Made by a program: the position numbers and the translations under genes. Source: a virus. Taken from it: a stretch of 64,000 nt of DNA. The notes beneath the pieces are model-generated. The model made no database searches. It saw only the letters and a list, made by a program, of their open reading frames with translations, and was not told where the DNA came from. Below, one piece after another: positions 51,914-59,597 of this stretch; the stretch's first letter is position 1, and each line of letters starts with the position of its first letter. The stretch spans positions 170,736-234,735 of the IMG/VR virus record IMGVR_UViG_3300046005_000547; one strand, 5' to 3'.

Positions 51914-52168
51914 TTAACAACTTTGCGAGCTTGGATTCCAACCTTGATTGTCAGACGAAATCCAATCGTCATCTGATGCAGCCCAGCTTGGTTTATACCC
52001 AGTGCCATAAAATGTCCCATTCATACCATATTCGAGATCCCAATCAAATTCTAAACCAAATTCATTGGCAATTGCTTCAGCTTTATTGATATTGGTATAA
52101 GCACCATCAAGTAATTCTGCGATCTGTTGGTTTGCTTCTTTGATTTGTTCTTCTGTAAATTTGCTCAT
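51914..52168 (-). CDS. Small acidic phage protein
   Basis: 84 residues, helix then a Gly/Tyr-rich end (EYGMNGTFYGTGYKPSW) ending in SSQSC. Pattern seen in small phage proteins of unknown role. Confidence 0.55.
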   Translation of the reverse strand: MSKFTEEQIKEANQQIAELLDGAYTNINKAEAIANEFGLEFDWDLEYGMNGTFYGTGYKPSWAASDDDWISSDNQGWNPSSQSC

Positions 52169-52169
52169 G

Positions 52170-52376
52170 TTAAATTCCTAATTGAGATTCAATGATTACT
52201 TCTAATTCTGTTCTTGTCATCTTTGTGATTACATAATTTCTATCATGTAACCAATCAGCCAATGTCTTCAGTCTGTTCTTTTCCAATGTTCCTTTGTAGA
52301 ATATAGTTGATGAGATTCCTTGTTCATCAATAAGTTTTGTGGAACCGTAAGATAATTCTAATTTAAATTTTTTCAT
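52170..52376 (-). CDS. Small unknown protein
   Basis: 68 residues, mixed, no motif. One base from the next gene. A further 18-codon ORF may lie at about 52374-52430. Confidence 0.5.
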   Translation of the reverse strand: MKKFKLELSYGSTKLIDEQGISSTIFYKGTLEKNRLKTLADWLHDRNYVITKMTRTELEVIIESQLGI

Positions 52377-52418
52377 TGTACACCAAATACTGTTTGTAAT
52401 CGTTCAACAATTCCAACA

Positions 52419-52616
52419 TCAATAATCATTGCCTGCGCAAATAATACAATCATTATAACCAAAGATTTGATTCCGTATGAGGTAACAATCATCAGATTCC
52501 TTCACTATATCGTCTTTAGATAGACCAGTATGTTTCATCAGATAACTTCTGAATCTAGCGAAGTTATCGCTGAATGGAATTACAGTTCTGTTATCAATTT
52601 TAATGTTCAGTTTCAT
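52419..52616 (-). CDS. Small unknown protein
   Basis: 65 residues, beta start (LNIKIDNRTVIPF) and two C-terminal Cys. Start overlaps the upstream ORF stop. Confidence 0.5.
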   Translation of the reverse strand: MKLNIKIDNRTVIPFSDNFARFRSYLMKHTGLSKDDIVKESDDCYLIRNQIFGYNDCIICAGNDY

Positions 52617-52771
52617 TTGACTTCCTGATACATTATTGTAAATGTTGTAGAATTTAATCCATCATCTAAATGATGAGAGAATCCAATAACTTTGTATCCA
52701 TTTTCAATCATGTATTCCACTTGTCGTTCGCAAATTTCATAACTGGAATACGTTTCGATTTTAATGTTCAT
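52613..52771 (-). CDS. Small unknown protein
   Basis: 52 residues (MNIKIETYSSYEICERQVEY ... TFTIMYQEVK), ATGA overlap with the next gene. A small alpha/beta protein. Confidence 0.5.
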   Translation of the reverse strand: MNIKIETYSSYEICERQVEYMIENGYKVIGFSHHLDDGLNSTTFTIMYQEVK

Positions 52772-52772
52772 A

Positions 52773-52973
52773 TCAATACCATTCTTTATCAAATTGTCTT
52801 AATTCGCCGAATTTACCACCTTCAATTAAATTGATACTTTGATAAAATAACCAAGTTCCACCAAATATCAACACCATTTTAAAGATACAATCTAATAATG
52901 GAAATCCCCCAATATACCCTAAGATGAACGATAATGCCACCAAGATAATCCATCCAACTGTTTTACTTTTCAT
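52773..52973 (-). CDS. Two-pass membrane protein
   Basis: 66 residues: GWIILVALSFILGYIGGFPLL and FKMVLIFGGTWLFY spans, charged tail. Overlaps the upstream gene by 11 bases. Confidence 0.55.
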   Translation of the reverse strand: MKSKTVGWIILVALSFILGYIGGFPLLDCIFKMVLIFGGTWLFYQSINLIEGGKFGELRQFDKEWY

Positions 52974-53181
52974 TTGTTAATATTCCTTTCAATTCCGATA
53001 GATGTTTAACAATTCCATCAATAATTTCATTAATTGATTCCGAATTGTTCGTTAAAATTTCAACATTTTGTTTTGTTCTATCGAAGAATTGGGAATAATA
53101 ACGATTATGGTCTAAAATTCTTCTATCAAATTGTTGAATTTCGCAAATAAGATTTTCAATATCGCGTTGTATATTATTCAT
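52963..53181 (-). CDS. Small helical protein
   Basis: 72 residues, one long charged helix (coiled-coil-like, IQRDIENLICEIQQFDRRIL). Function unknown. Confidence 0.55.
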   Translation of the reverse strand: MNNIQRDIENLICEIQQFDRRILDHNRYYSQFFDRTKQNVEILTNNSESINEIIDGIVKHLSELKGILTNEK

Positions 53182-53620
53182 ATTTGAATTGTCCTGTTCT
53201 CATAAAATGTTCAGTTAATTTTAAAGCTAATTGATGTTCTTTAGAAATCCTTTTAAATGAAGCTAAGATTCTCCAATACGGTCTTGACTTATCTTCGGTC
53301 TCAATCAGATTGATTTTGGCATATTCTGTTAACACGATTTTGTTCTTATCAGCAAATTCCAATATCTGTTCATGAGATGGTTTGAAATGTAATTTCATCA
53401 TTAAATGGGATTCGCTGATAACTACATTTTCATCTTTGATTTGTCTGTCGTCATTTATGTCGTCAATAGCAACTTGAATGTAATCAATACGTCGTTGTAT
53501 ATAGTCATCATCGATTTCTTGAGATTCATCTAACGAATTTTGTAGAATGTATTTGGTTGTACTCAATATACCCATTAACAATTCTTCATTGGTCATCTTA
53601 GTTGATTGTCTGATTGTCAT
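53174..53620 (-). CDS. Unknown protein coupled to the HD hydrolase gene
   Basis: 148 residues from ATG 53620, sharing one base with the HD gene stop (TAATG). Helical, acidic middle; no motif. Coupling suggests common expression. Confidence 0.6.
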   Translation of the reverse strand: MTIRQSTKMTNEELLMGILSTTKYILQNSLDESQEIDDDYIQRRIDYIQVAIDDINDDRQIKDENVVISESHLMMKLHFKPSHEQILEFADKNKIVLTEYAKINLIETEDKSRPYWRILASFKRISKEHQLALKLTEHFMRTGQFKYE

Positions 53621-54117
53621 TAGATACACTCCAGTAAGATATCCAAACAAATAGTTGATTGTGTCTTATTCATATTTCGATTCTGTCTTAGATATTGAAT
53701 AATCTGAATTGTTGATTTCTTATAATTATCAGATGGACAATCCATTACATTCGATAATCTATCAACTAATTTAATGGTAAGTCCGTAAGATGACATCGAA
53801 ACTAATTTCAACATCAGGTAATTAGTCTTACCAATAATTTTAATTTGTTCATCGTCGGAAGTCATCTCATCAACTAGGTTGGCAATCAGATCCCCAAATC
53901 TCGTTCTGATTTCATCGTTAGATACTTCACAGTCTTCTTGTACGTCATGTAATAGACAAACAGAAACCAATGATTCGATGTTCTTAGATGTTTTATATTT
54001 GCGTAACAATTCTGCTACATGAATAGGATGAGTGATATATTCTTTACCAGTCTTTCTTCTGAATTGACCTTGATGTTGTTCTGTGGCAAATTTTAACGCA
54101 TCGTCGATAATGTTCAT
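53620..54117 (-). CDS. HD-domain (p)ppGpp hydrolase-like protein
   Basis: 165 residues. Follows the RelA/SpoT hydrolase/MESH1 order: ALKFATEQHQGQFRRKTGKEYITHP (split; H-Q-G-Q-x-R-K ... YITHP), CLLHDVQEDCEVSNDEI (the HD pair and ED), FGDLIANLVDEMTSD and KLVDRLSNVMDCP (second D-x-x-x-N). Length fits small alarmone hydrolases. It may keep the host stringent response off during infection. Preceded by an R2 repeat rather than a standard promoter. Confidence 0.75.
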   Translation of the reverse strand: MNIIDDALKFATEQHQGQFRRKTGKEYITHPIHVAELLRKYKTSKNIESLVSVCLLHDVQEDCEVSNDEIRTRFGDLIANLVDEMTSDDEQIKIIGKTNYLMLKLVSMSSYGLTIKLVDRLSNVMDCPSDNYKKSTIQIIQYLRQNRNMNKTQSTICLDILLECI

Positions 54118-54123
54118 TTAACA

Positions 54124-54223
54124 CCATTATTTGTTGTTTTAAGATGGATTAGATTTATCATGTAGAGTTGATTGACATATTATGGAAACGTTCCACTAGA
54201 GTGGATTATTGGACAAATAATGG
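54124..54223. repeat. R2 structured repeat, copy 3 (best preserved)
   Basis: Perfect 11-bp end repeats CCATTATTTGT (54124-54134) and ACAAATAATGG (54213-54223) enclose TGTAGAGTTGATTGACA and the hairpin CCACT-AG-AGTGG. Confidence 0.75.
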
Positions 54224-54247
54224 AGGAATTATATGCCAATCAACGAA

Positions 54248-54544
54248 TCATTTTTGTACAAAAACGAATGTACAATTACCAGAATCAATCATACAAGTTT
54301 TTAATTTGTTTTTTAATTCTAATGGTGACATCTGGTCGATGTATTGGAACGTCATTTCAATGTCATGGGTTTGTTCAAGTTTATATTGAGAATGAACTTG
54401 AAATCCACTGATACAACTGACAATCAATAATCCACCAGCAATGTTAATGAACATTTTATCTTTGTCATGTTTTTGTAGATAATACAAACTATAACAAAGG
54501 ATAACGATAATTGCGTAATTTGCTTGTAATAGATACGACCACAT
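54248..54544 (-). CDS. Three-pass membrane protein
   Basis: 98 residues from ATG 54544 (GGTGGATGAA upstream). Spans: LLQANYAIIVILCYSLYYL, MFINIAGGLLIVSCISGF; the rest is soluble. Stop of the upstream gene lies just before. Function unknown. Confidence 0.55.
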   Translation of the reverse strand: MWSYLLQANYAIIVILCYSLYYLQKHDKDKMFINIAGGLLIVSCISGFQVHSQYKLEQTHDIEMTFQYIDQMSPLELKNKLKTCMIDSGNCTFVFVQK

Positions 54545-54545
54545 T

Positions 54546-54734
54546 TCATCCACCTAAGATTAAACTTGATACATAGACTTGTTGTATCTTATTTGTAGAT
54601 AAGAAATGTACAAGTATATTAACGTGATGATTGTTACCCGTCAAGAACGGTTCGGATATGATTTTACATCTGGCTCTTTCTGGGTGAAATGTAGCAAGTT
54701 GTCCCAATAAAGAACTGTTAATTGAAACGTTCAT
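54546..54734 (-). CDS. Small unknown protein
   Basis: 62 residues. SLLGQLATFHPERARCKII is similar to LLGQVATLFPHTVLDS of the ligase-like protein, which may be chance. No function evident. Confidence 0.45.
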   Translation of the reverse strand: MNVSINSSLLGQLATFHPERARCKIISEPFLTGNNHHVNILVHFLSTNKIQQVYVSSLILGG

Positions 54735-55013
54735 TTAATACTCATCCTGATTAGACCAGTATTCATAAGACATTTCCAAAAGGACATCTTCAAGGTTAGA
54801 TAATGTTTCTGGTAAAAATTCATCCCAATGTATATTGGCAACAATTTCTCCATCATTACCATACCAATACATTCTTTCGATAAATTCTCCTGTTATAACA
54901 ACCGTTGTATTAACACCGTTGAACACCACTTCATATTTACCTTCTGGTAAAGGTGGAACATCATTGTCTGAATCATGTCCATTAAAGAACCAGTTATCGT
55001 AATCGCTTGACAT
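54735..55013 (-). CDS. Small acidic unknown protein
   Basis: 92 residues, Asp-rich start (SSDYDNWFFNGHDSDNDVPP), then beta. Adjacent to the next gene without a gap. Confidence 0.55.
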   Translation of the reverse strand: MSSDYDNWFFNGHDSDNDVPPLPEGKYEVVFNGVNTTVVITGEFIERMYWYGNDGEIVANIHWDEFLPETLSNLEDVLLEMSYEYWSNQDEY

Positions 55014-55024
55014 TGTATTATCCT

Positions 55025-55396
55025 CTATTGAAATAAGTTGAAAGAAGTTTCTTTATCAACAAAGACTGAAAGATGTTTAACATTTTCATATAATGCCATC
55101 ATTTCTTCACCCTCCCCTTTGTAATTGCATAATTCACAAATCAATAATTCTGGATTGTATTCAACTCCGAATTCTTCTTTGAAACGGATTGTTGGTTCAA
55201 TGTAACAGAATTTACGTTCATTGTCAGACAAATCGTTCCATTCTTCCATCAACATTTCCATGTATTCAGACGCTTGGTAAGGTTTTGAACGGAACATGTT
55301 TCTGTACATTTTGTTTGCTTGTTCAAATGTTCTTGGATCTTTCAAACCAGCTTCAAGAGCTTCAGCTAATTCAGTTTTGAAATTTGGATTTGACAT
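55025..55396 (-). CDS. Unknown protein under a strong early-type promoter
   Basis: 123 residues from ATG 55396 (AAGGTGG upstream). Helical and acidic; CELCNYKGEGEEMM near the end carries a CxxC pair. Its leader copies the one of the 26667-27335 gene. Likely abundantly expressed; function unknown. Confidence 0.55.
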   Translation of the reverse strand: MSNPNFKTELAEALEAGLKDPRTFEQANKMYRNMFRSKPYQASEYMEMLMEEWNDLSDNERKFCYIEPTIRFKEEFGVEYNPELLICELCNYKGEGEEMMALYENVKHLSVFVDKETSFNLFQ

Positions 55397-55429
55397 AATA
55401 ACCACCTTATATAGAGTTCGTTTAATTTA

Positions 55430-55462
55430 AAAGTTCATTGGATTCTTCCAACTTGAACTCTA
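55430..55462 (-). repeat. Duplicated 5' leader, copy 2
   Basis: Near-identical to 27370-27396. It overlaps the last ~12 codons of the lipase gene, so those codons are part of a shared regulatory block. Confidence 0.7.
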
Positions 55463-56136
55463 TTATAATGATTTTTATTTACATCGAAAGAACTTTCTAA
55501 AGATTTAATATAAAAATTAATGTCGTGTGAATTTTTAATAAATTTACCAGTCAATCTATCTTTGATTATGTCCATTATATTACAGTCTTGAACGATATTC
55601 CCTTTGGAATTTATATACATTAAAATCCCATGATGTCTATAAGGATAAATCGGAGTCATGGGAGCATAATCATACGCAGCAGCAAATCTATAATGTGTTG
55701 ATTTAACGTTATCCACAAATTCTTTATTACCAATTCTAGGGGATCCAAAAGAATATATGACACAATCATCTCTGTCGATTAAATGTGAAAAGATAACTGC
55801 GATTGCACCACCCAATGAATGTCCAGTCAAATATAATTTTTTATTTTTGTCTAATCTATCACCCAATGATTCCAATAACAATTCAGAATATCTCAAGAAT
55901 CCACTTTGAATCCCTTTTTTCAATGTAAATGATATATCAGCAATCCAATCTTCTGGTTCGTCAGTGCCTCTGAATACAATTATTTGTTCAGTTTCTGATT
56001 CCAATAAGAATGCTTGCGCAAAACAATTTGAAAATAATTCAACAGAATACCCTTGTACAGTTATTGAATCGTTGTATGATTGTTTAGATAGATTAGCGAA
56101 GAATAATGCTTCATATAGAATCATAAATCTGTCCAT
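55435..56136 (-). CDS. Class 3 lipase-like alpha/beta hydrolase
   Basis: 233 residues. QIIVFRGTDEPEDWIADISF (oxyanion region), KLYLTGHSLGGAIAVIFSHL with nucleophile Ser107, VIYSFGSPRIGNKEF and a YDYAPMTPIYPYRHHG segment (catalytic Asp near 155, His near 165) follow fungal/bacterial lipase_3 proteins. A hydrophobic N-terminus (MILYEALFFANLS) may target the membrane. It could hydrolyse host lipids, changing the membrane or helping lysis. The C-terminal ~12 residues are translated from promoter sequence, so the tail may be a recent extension. Confidence 0.85.
   Translation of the reverse strand: MDRFMILYEALFFANLSKQSYNDSITVQGYSVELFSNCFAQAFLLESETEQIIVFRGTDEPEDWIADISFTLKKGIQSGFLRYSELLLESLGDRLDKNKKLYLTGHSLGGAIAVIFSHLIDRDDCVIYSFGSPRIGNKEFVDNVKSTHYRFAAAYDYAPMTPIYPYRHHGILMYINSKGNIVQDCNIMDIIKDRLTGKFIKNSHDINFYIKSLESSFDVNKNHYNRVQVGRIQ
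55463..55491 (-). promoter_or_regulatory. Phage promoter (CTTTCGA-N16-TATAAT) inside lipase 3' end
   Basis: CTTTCGA at 55485-55491 and TATAAT at 55463-55468 on the - strand, 16-base spacer, coding for the C-terminal residues of the lipase in the same strand. Confidence 0.8.
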
Positions 56137-56306
56137 TCTCTATCAATAAAATAAGACCAAGCATACAACCAAAGTAAAATATACAATGGAAATGCATATT
56201 TGATGTTGAACCAGTCCAATTTTAAGTGTTCCAAATAAAAGAAAGGAAATACACCACATGTAATTGGACTGAATATAATAATGAGATACCATAAATTCTT
56301 TTTCAT
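56121..56306 (-). CDS. Two-pass membrane protein
   Basis: 61 residues: LWYLIIIFSPITCGVFPFFYL and FPLYILLWLYAWSYFI. Overlaps the lipase start by 16 bases, so coupled to it; could act with the lipase at the membrane. Confidence 0.55.
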   Translation of the reverse strand: MKKNLWYLIIIFSPITCGVFPFFYLEHLKLDWFNIKYAFPLYILLWLYAWSYFIDREWTDL

Positions 56307-56702
56307 TTAATATCTCATGGAGTCATATAATGTATCTGTTGAATCTGAAATTGTATATACGGATCCTTGACCGTCGTATCTTCTGAAGAGCAACCCTCGA
56401 TATTCATAACAATATGACATGAACATAGAATCTTCATCCGTTGATTCTACTCCAAATTCGGCGGCGGTTTCAAATAATGCATTATTAAAGAATCTACATC
56501 TACCATTATTCGATTTGTCGATAATCTTATGTAAAACAATTTTAAAGTCTGCGTCAGATAATCCATTTAGATAAACGCCAAATTGTTCTTCGCGTTCTTC
56601 TTGTCGTCTCAACATTTTAAAATGTTTATCTAAAGATGCTTCTCCTTCAGGAGTGTTCATCCAATCTATCATTGATTGTATTGGGTGTTTATTATTCGAC
56701 AT
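56307..56702 (-). CDS. Unknown helical protein
   Basis: 131 residues; IQSMIDWMNTPEGEASLDKHF at the start, acidic and helical. No family recognised. Confidence 0.55.
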   Translation of the reverse strand: MSNNKHPIQSMIDWMNTPEGEASLDKHFKMLRRQEEREEQFGVYLNGLSDADFKIVLHKIIDKSNNGRCRFFNNALFETAAEFGVESTDEDSMFMSYCYEYRGLLFRRYDGQGSVYTISDSTDTLYDSMRY

Positions 56703-56934
56703 GTAATACTCTCTTCAAAAACGATTCAAGGTGTTCAACCATTTCTTTATGGACATCCATTATGTTATCGATATATTCAGAATTTGTAAATGGTTCTAAT
56801 TTATCGATGTAATGACTGTACATTGAACTTACTAATGCAGAAATCGGTAACACAATTATTGATACCAATGCAATCATTAACGCAACAACTTGAATCGACC
56901 AATATATAAACGTTCTGTATAAGATTTGTCTCAT
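56692..56934 (-). CDS. Single-pass membrane protein
   Basis: 80 residues with a long N-terminal span (FIYWSIQVVALMIALVSIIV) and a helical tail. Overlaps the neighbouring genes by 11 and 4 bases. Confidence 0.55.
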   Translation of the reverse strand: MRQILYRTFIYWSIQVVALMIALVSIIVLPISALVSSMYSHYIDKLEPFTNSEYIDNIMDVHKEMVEHLESFLKRVLHVE

Positions 56935-57218
56935 TTATCCTCCAATTTATGGAAAATTTCAATATCAACTTCTGATTCCCAATCCAAGTATTCTTTTAAC
57001 ACAGATAATCCATTATCGTCGCATAAATCAATTTTGTTGAAACTCCAAGGTCCGTCATGTTCTTTTACATGTTGAATCCTGAACGATCTATAATTTTGTT
57101 TAAAGATAATACAGACATCAGAACGAACCGAGCTTAAAAAGATATTGTAATCTATTGTGTTTATTGAAGAATCCTTTCCTCGAAAATGTAAATACTTTTT
57201 GATTTCTTTCAATAACAT
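56931..57218 (-). CDS. Unknown protein
   Basis: 95 residues from ATG 57218; an in-frame extension upstream would overlap the membrane microprotein 57220-57321 and is unlikely. Beta-rich (SVRSDVCIIFKQNYRSFRIQH). No motif. Confidence 0.5.
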   Translation of the reverse strand: MLLKEIKKYLHFRGKDSSINTIDYNIFLSSVRSDVCIIFKQNYRSFRIQHVKEHDGPWSFNKIDLCDDNGLSVLKEYLDWESEVDIEIFHKLEDK

Positions 57219-57219
57219 A

Positions 57220-57321
57220 TTATTCTCTATATTTGTTTGTGAACAAAGCATCATATAATAATTTTGTATATCCAATAACAGCGATACACCCGACAATCAT
57301 AAACAACGCATTCCAAATCAT
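57220..57321 (-). CDS. Single-pass membrane microprotein
   Basis: 33 residues with WNALFMIVGCIAVIGYTKLLY as membrane helix. Start overlaps the upstream stop (ATGA). Confidence 0.5.
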   Translation of the reverse strand: MIWNALFMIVGCIAVIGYTKLLYDALFTNKYRE

Positions 57322-57596
57322 AACCACTCCTCAATAATGTTTAACAATTCGTCGATAGTCTCAAATTTACCATTATCTACATCGATTATAACATAATCTC
57401 CATCCCCTTTAAGACAACAAATCACTTCGCCTATTTGTTTACCGATATCTACAACCATTTTAATTGTGGTGTCTGTATTAGTTAATTCAAACACTCTACC
57501 AACCGTCGAAGGATAATTTCTAATCAGGAACTTTGTTCTCAATAATTCATTGAATTGGATCTGATTATGTAATGATTCTTTCTTCATGACGATCAC
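57318..57596 (-). CDS. Small unknown protein
   Basis: 92 residues, beta-rich middle (TVGRVFELTNTDTTIKMVVD, split by DIGKQIGEV). Overlaps its neighbours by four bases each. No family recognised. Confidence 0.55.
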   Translation of the reverse strand: MIVMKKESLHNQIQFNELLRTKFLIRNYPSTVGRVFELTNTDTTIKMVVDIGKQIGEVICCLKGDGDYVIIDVDNGKFETIDELLNIIEEWL

Positions 57597-57787
57597 CCTT
57601 CACATTTAACTGAATACCCAAGGATTGAATCTTGGTTCATTTGTTCCAACAATTTGACTTGTTCTTGTTTTCCTCTGATGCATTCAGAACGAGAAGGATA
57701 CCCAATTTTGTATTCATGATTCACCAATTCAGTTTGTCCACCAGTGATTATTGATGCAGAGAGAAAGGAAACGATTAAGATTGACAT
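57593..57787 (-). CDS. Small exported protein
   Basis: 64 residues with a signal-peptide-like start (ILIVSFLSASIITGG) and two Cys in the mature part, suggesting periplasmic location. First gene downstream of the repeat array. Function unknown. Confidence 0.55.
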   Translation of the reverse strand: MSILIVSFLSASIITGGQTELVNHEYKIGYPSRSECIRGKQEQVKLLEQMNQDSILGYSVKCEG

Positions 57788-57843
57788 TGTTATTACCTCA
57801 TAAAATTGTAAATGAAATTCAGGATTAAACCAACTTGAAATCT

Positions 57844-57872
57844 ATTATAATGATTTTAATATACATCGAAAG
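57844..57872 (-). promoter_or_regulatory. Phage promoter (CTTTCGA-N16-TATAAT)
   Basis: CTTTCGA at 57866-57872 and TATAAT at 57844-57849 on the - strand, 16-base spacer; its leader (CCAACTTGAAATCTATTATA as + text) is a looser third copy of the duplicated leader. Confidence 0.8.
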
Positions 57873-57972
57873 GAATTTTCCAGTTGAAATGTATATAAAA
57901 TAAAGTCGAGGAAGACACTAAAAGAAAACCTAAAAACAATAGATACACTAACTCAAACCGTCGACATAGTCT

Positions 57973-58002
57973 AGTATATCCGAGTTTTATCGATTTCGAA
58001 AG
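57973..58002 (-). promoter_or_regulatory. Repeat-array promoter C
   Basis: CTTTCGA (57996-58002), N17, TATACT (57973-57978). Its transcript has no terminator before the 57787 gene, so it acts as a leader promoter. Confidence 0.65.
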
Positions 58003-58114
58003 GAGTATTCTTATCATGTAATAATCATATTCGATGCTTACGGTTATCCTTCGATGTCCTTAATGCTCTTTCGATATGTTGAATTTACAGTTTCGATGTA
58101 ATCATTAAATCCTT

Positions 58115-58213
58115 TCCAATTATTTGTTGTTTAAGATGGATTCATTATATCCTGTAGAGTTGATTGACATTTAACATAAAGATTCCATTAGAGTGGATTA
58201 TTGGACAAACAAT
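58115..58213. repeat. R2 structured repeat, copy 4
   Basis: CCAATTATTTGTTG, ATATCCTGTAGAGTTGATTG and CCATT-AG-AGTGG with TTATTGGACAAA. Between terminator D and promoter C. Confidence 0.7.
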
Positions 58214-58257
58214 AGATACATTAGGGTTGTTTTGGAATGACAATTCTGTATATTGAA

Positions 58258-58457
58258 TCCAATAAAAATCCCAACAGAATGTTTAGTTCATATTGGGATT
58301 CTGGATGACAGAGATTTTATGTTGAATAATTGATATAATAAAGTCTATAAAATGTCTTGTGATGATATAATAAAGTCTATAAAGAGTCTTGAAGTAATAT
58401 AAAAGAATACTAAAACGAGTAAAGAACATTAATAGAACTAACTCAAACCGTCGACAT
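58258..58457 (-). ncRNA. Putative short RNA D
   Basis: About 200 bases on the - strand from promoter D (CTTTCGA 58486-58492, N17, TATACT 58463-58468) to a terminator (AATCCCAA / TTGGGATT, then TTTTTATT). It contains two tandem copies of the TATAATAAAGTCTATAAA motif (as + text) and no ORF. Boundaries inferred. Confidence 0.5.
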
Positions 58458-58462
58458 AGTCT

Positions 58463-58492
58463 AGTATACTGGGTTTTTTATTATTTCGAAAG
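58463..58492 (-). promoter_or_regulatory. Repeat-array promoter D
   Basis: CTTTCGA, 17-base spacer, TATACT, then AGACTATGTCGACG. Confidence 0.65.
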
Positions 58493-58616
58493 GAGTATAA
58501 GACGATGATTATTACACATTCGATACATTATTTCATCTTAAGATTCCGTTTCGATGTTTAATATGTTCTTTCGATATGTTGAATTTACAACTTCGATGTT
58601 CTTGTTTATTATAGAC

Positions 58617-58718
58617 ATCCATATTGTTGTTTTATGATGGATTCAATATATCCTGTAGAGTTGATTGACATATAATGGAAACGATCCATTAGAGCCCATT
58701 AACGAGCAAATAATGGAT
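58617..58718. repeat. R2 structured repeat, copy 5
   Basis: Ends ATCCAT...ATGGAT; carries ATATCCTGTAGAGTTGATTG and the AGCCCATTAACGAGCAAATAA variant also seen in copy 8. Confidence 0.7.
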
Positions 58719-58761
58719 ATATTAAGAATGATTCGGAACAAACATATTGTAAATTTCAAAC

Positions 58762-58934
58762 AATAAAAATCCCACTCAGAATAAATCTGGCGGGATCTGA
58801 ATGACGGAGATTTTATGTTGAATATAGATGATTATATTATGTCGTTGTAGTAATATAATAATGTCTATAAAGAATCTAATAGTAATATAGAAGAACACTT
58901 AATGAAAGTAAAGGCAATAACTGAAACGTCGACA
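58762..58934 (-). ncRNA. Putative short RNA E
   Basis: About 170 bases on the - strand ending at a hairpin ATCCC / GGGAT with TTTTTATT. Its promoter is degenerate: TTTTCGA and TATAGT (58941-58946) are only 11 bases apart, so this unit may be weak or dead. Confidence 0.35.
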
Positions 58935-59082
58935 TAGTCTACTATAATTGAATTTCGTCGAAAAGTCAAGAGAAATCTTTAGCTTGTAATAATCATATTC
59001 GATGCCTTAGATTATCGAACAATACCTTTAATGCTCTTTCGATACATGGTATCTATTGTTTCGATGTTAACATAAAATCCTG

Positions 59083-59184
59083 TCCAGTTATTTGCTGATT
59101 TAAGATGGAGAGATTTTATGACATAGAGTTGATTGACATAATATACAAAGATTCCATTAAGATGGAATATTGGACAAATAATGG
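59083..59184. repeat. R2 structured repeat, copy 6
   Basis: Carries TTTGCTGATTTAAGATGG, CATAGAGTTGATTGACAT and ATTGGACAAATAATGG. Confidence 0.7.
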
Positions 59185-59229
59185 ATGTTATATGATTGGA
59201 TTGAAATCATATTATGTAAATTTTAAACA

Positions 59230-59361
59230 ATAAAAATCCCAACAGAATGATTAGTTCACGTTGGGATGAATTATAAAGTCGATAAAGAATCTTGAAGTAA
59301 TATAGAAAACAATAAAAGAATATAGAAATGTTATTAAAGGTAATAACTGAAACGTCGACAT
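59230..59361 (-). ncRNA. Putative short RNA F
   Basis: About 130 bases on the - strand from promoter F (CTTTCGA 59390-59396, N17, TATAGT 59367-59372) to a terminator with stem ATCCCAA / TTGGGAT and TTTTTATT. Shares the AAAGAATCTTGAAGTAATAT motif (as + text) with units A and D. Confidence 0.5.
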
Positions 59362-59366
59362 AGTCT

Positions 59367-59396
59367 ACTATACCCGAGTTTCTGACATTTCGAAAG
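59367..59396 (-). promoter_or_regulatory. Repeat-array promoter F
   Basis: CTTTCGA, 17-base spacer, TATAGT, then AGACTATGTCGACG on the - strand; divergent from the ADP-ribosyltransferase gene. Confidence 0.6.
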
Positions 59397-59501
59397 GAGT
59401 TTAAGACGTTGATTATATCAAGCTCGACGTTTCGTGTATTCTTAAGACTCTTTCGATACATTGAATTTACATCTTCGATGTTAACATTTAATCCTACATG
59501 G

Positions 59502-59597
59502 AAATTTGCTGATTTAAGGACGATTCATTATATCCTGTAGAGTTTCCTGTCATACATAATAAAAACATGTTAAATTGTATTATTGAACAAACAAATA
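59502..59597. repeat. R2-related repeat, copy 7 (degenerate)
   Basis: Keeps TTTGCTGATTTAAGG and TATCCTGTAGAGTT but loses the GATTGACA box; runs up to the ADP-ribosyltransferase leader, which includes tandem AAAT repeats (59588-59610). Confidence 0.55.

Noticed and set aside
54233-54305. A 23-codon + strand ORF after R2 copy 3 with GGAGG before ATG
   Set aside because: The GGAGG is attractive, but it runs antisense to the end of the membrane protein gene and has no features; kept only as a note.
58160-58200. TTGACA with a 17-base spacer as a sigma70 promoter in R2 elements
   Set aside because: The spacing is constant, but the downstream hexamer A(T/C)TA(G/A)(A/G) is far from TATAAT; kept as part of the R2 pattern only.
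59207-59461. An 84-codon leftward ORF inside the array
   Set aside because: It runs across promoter F and its terminator; the ATG lies upstream of the promoter and there is no RBS.
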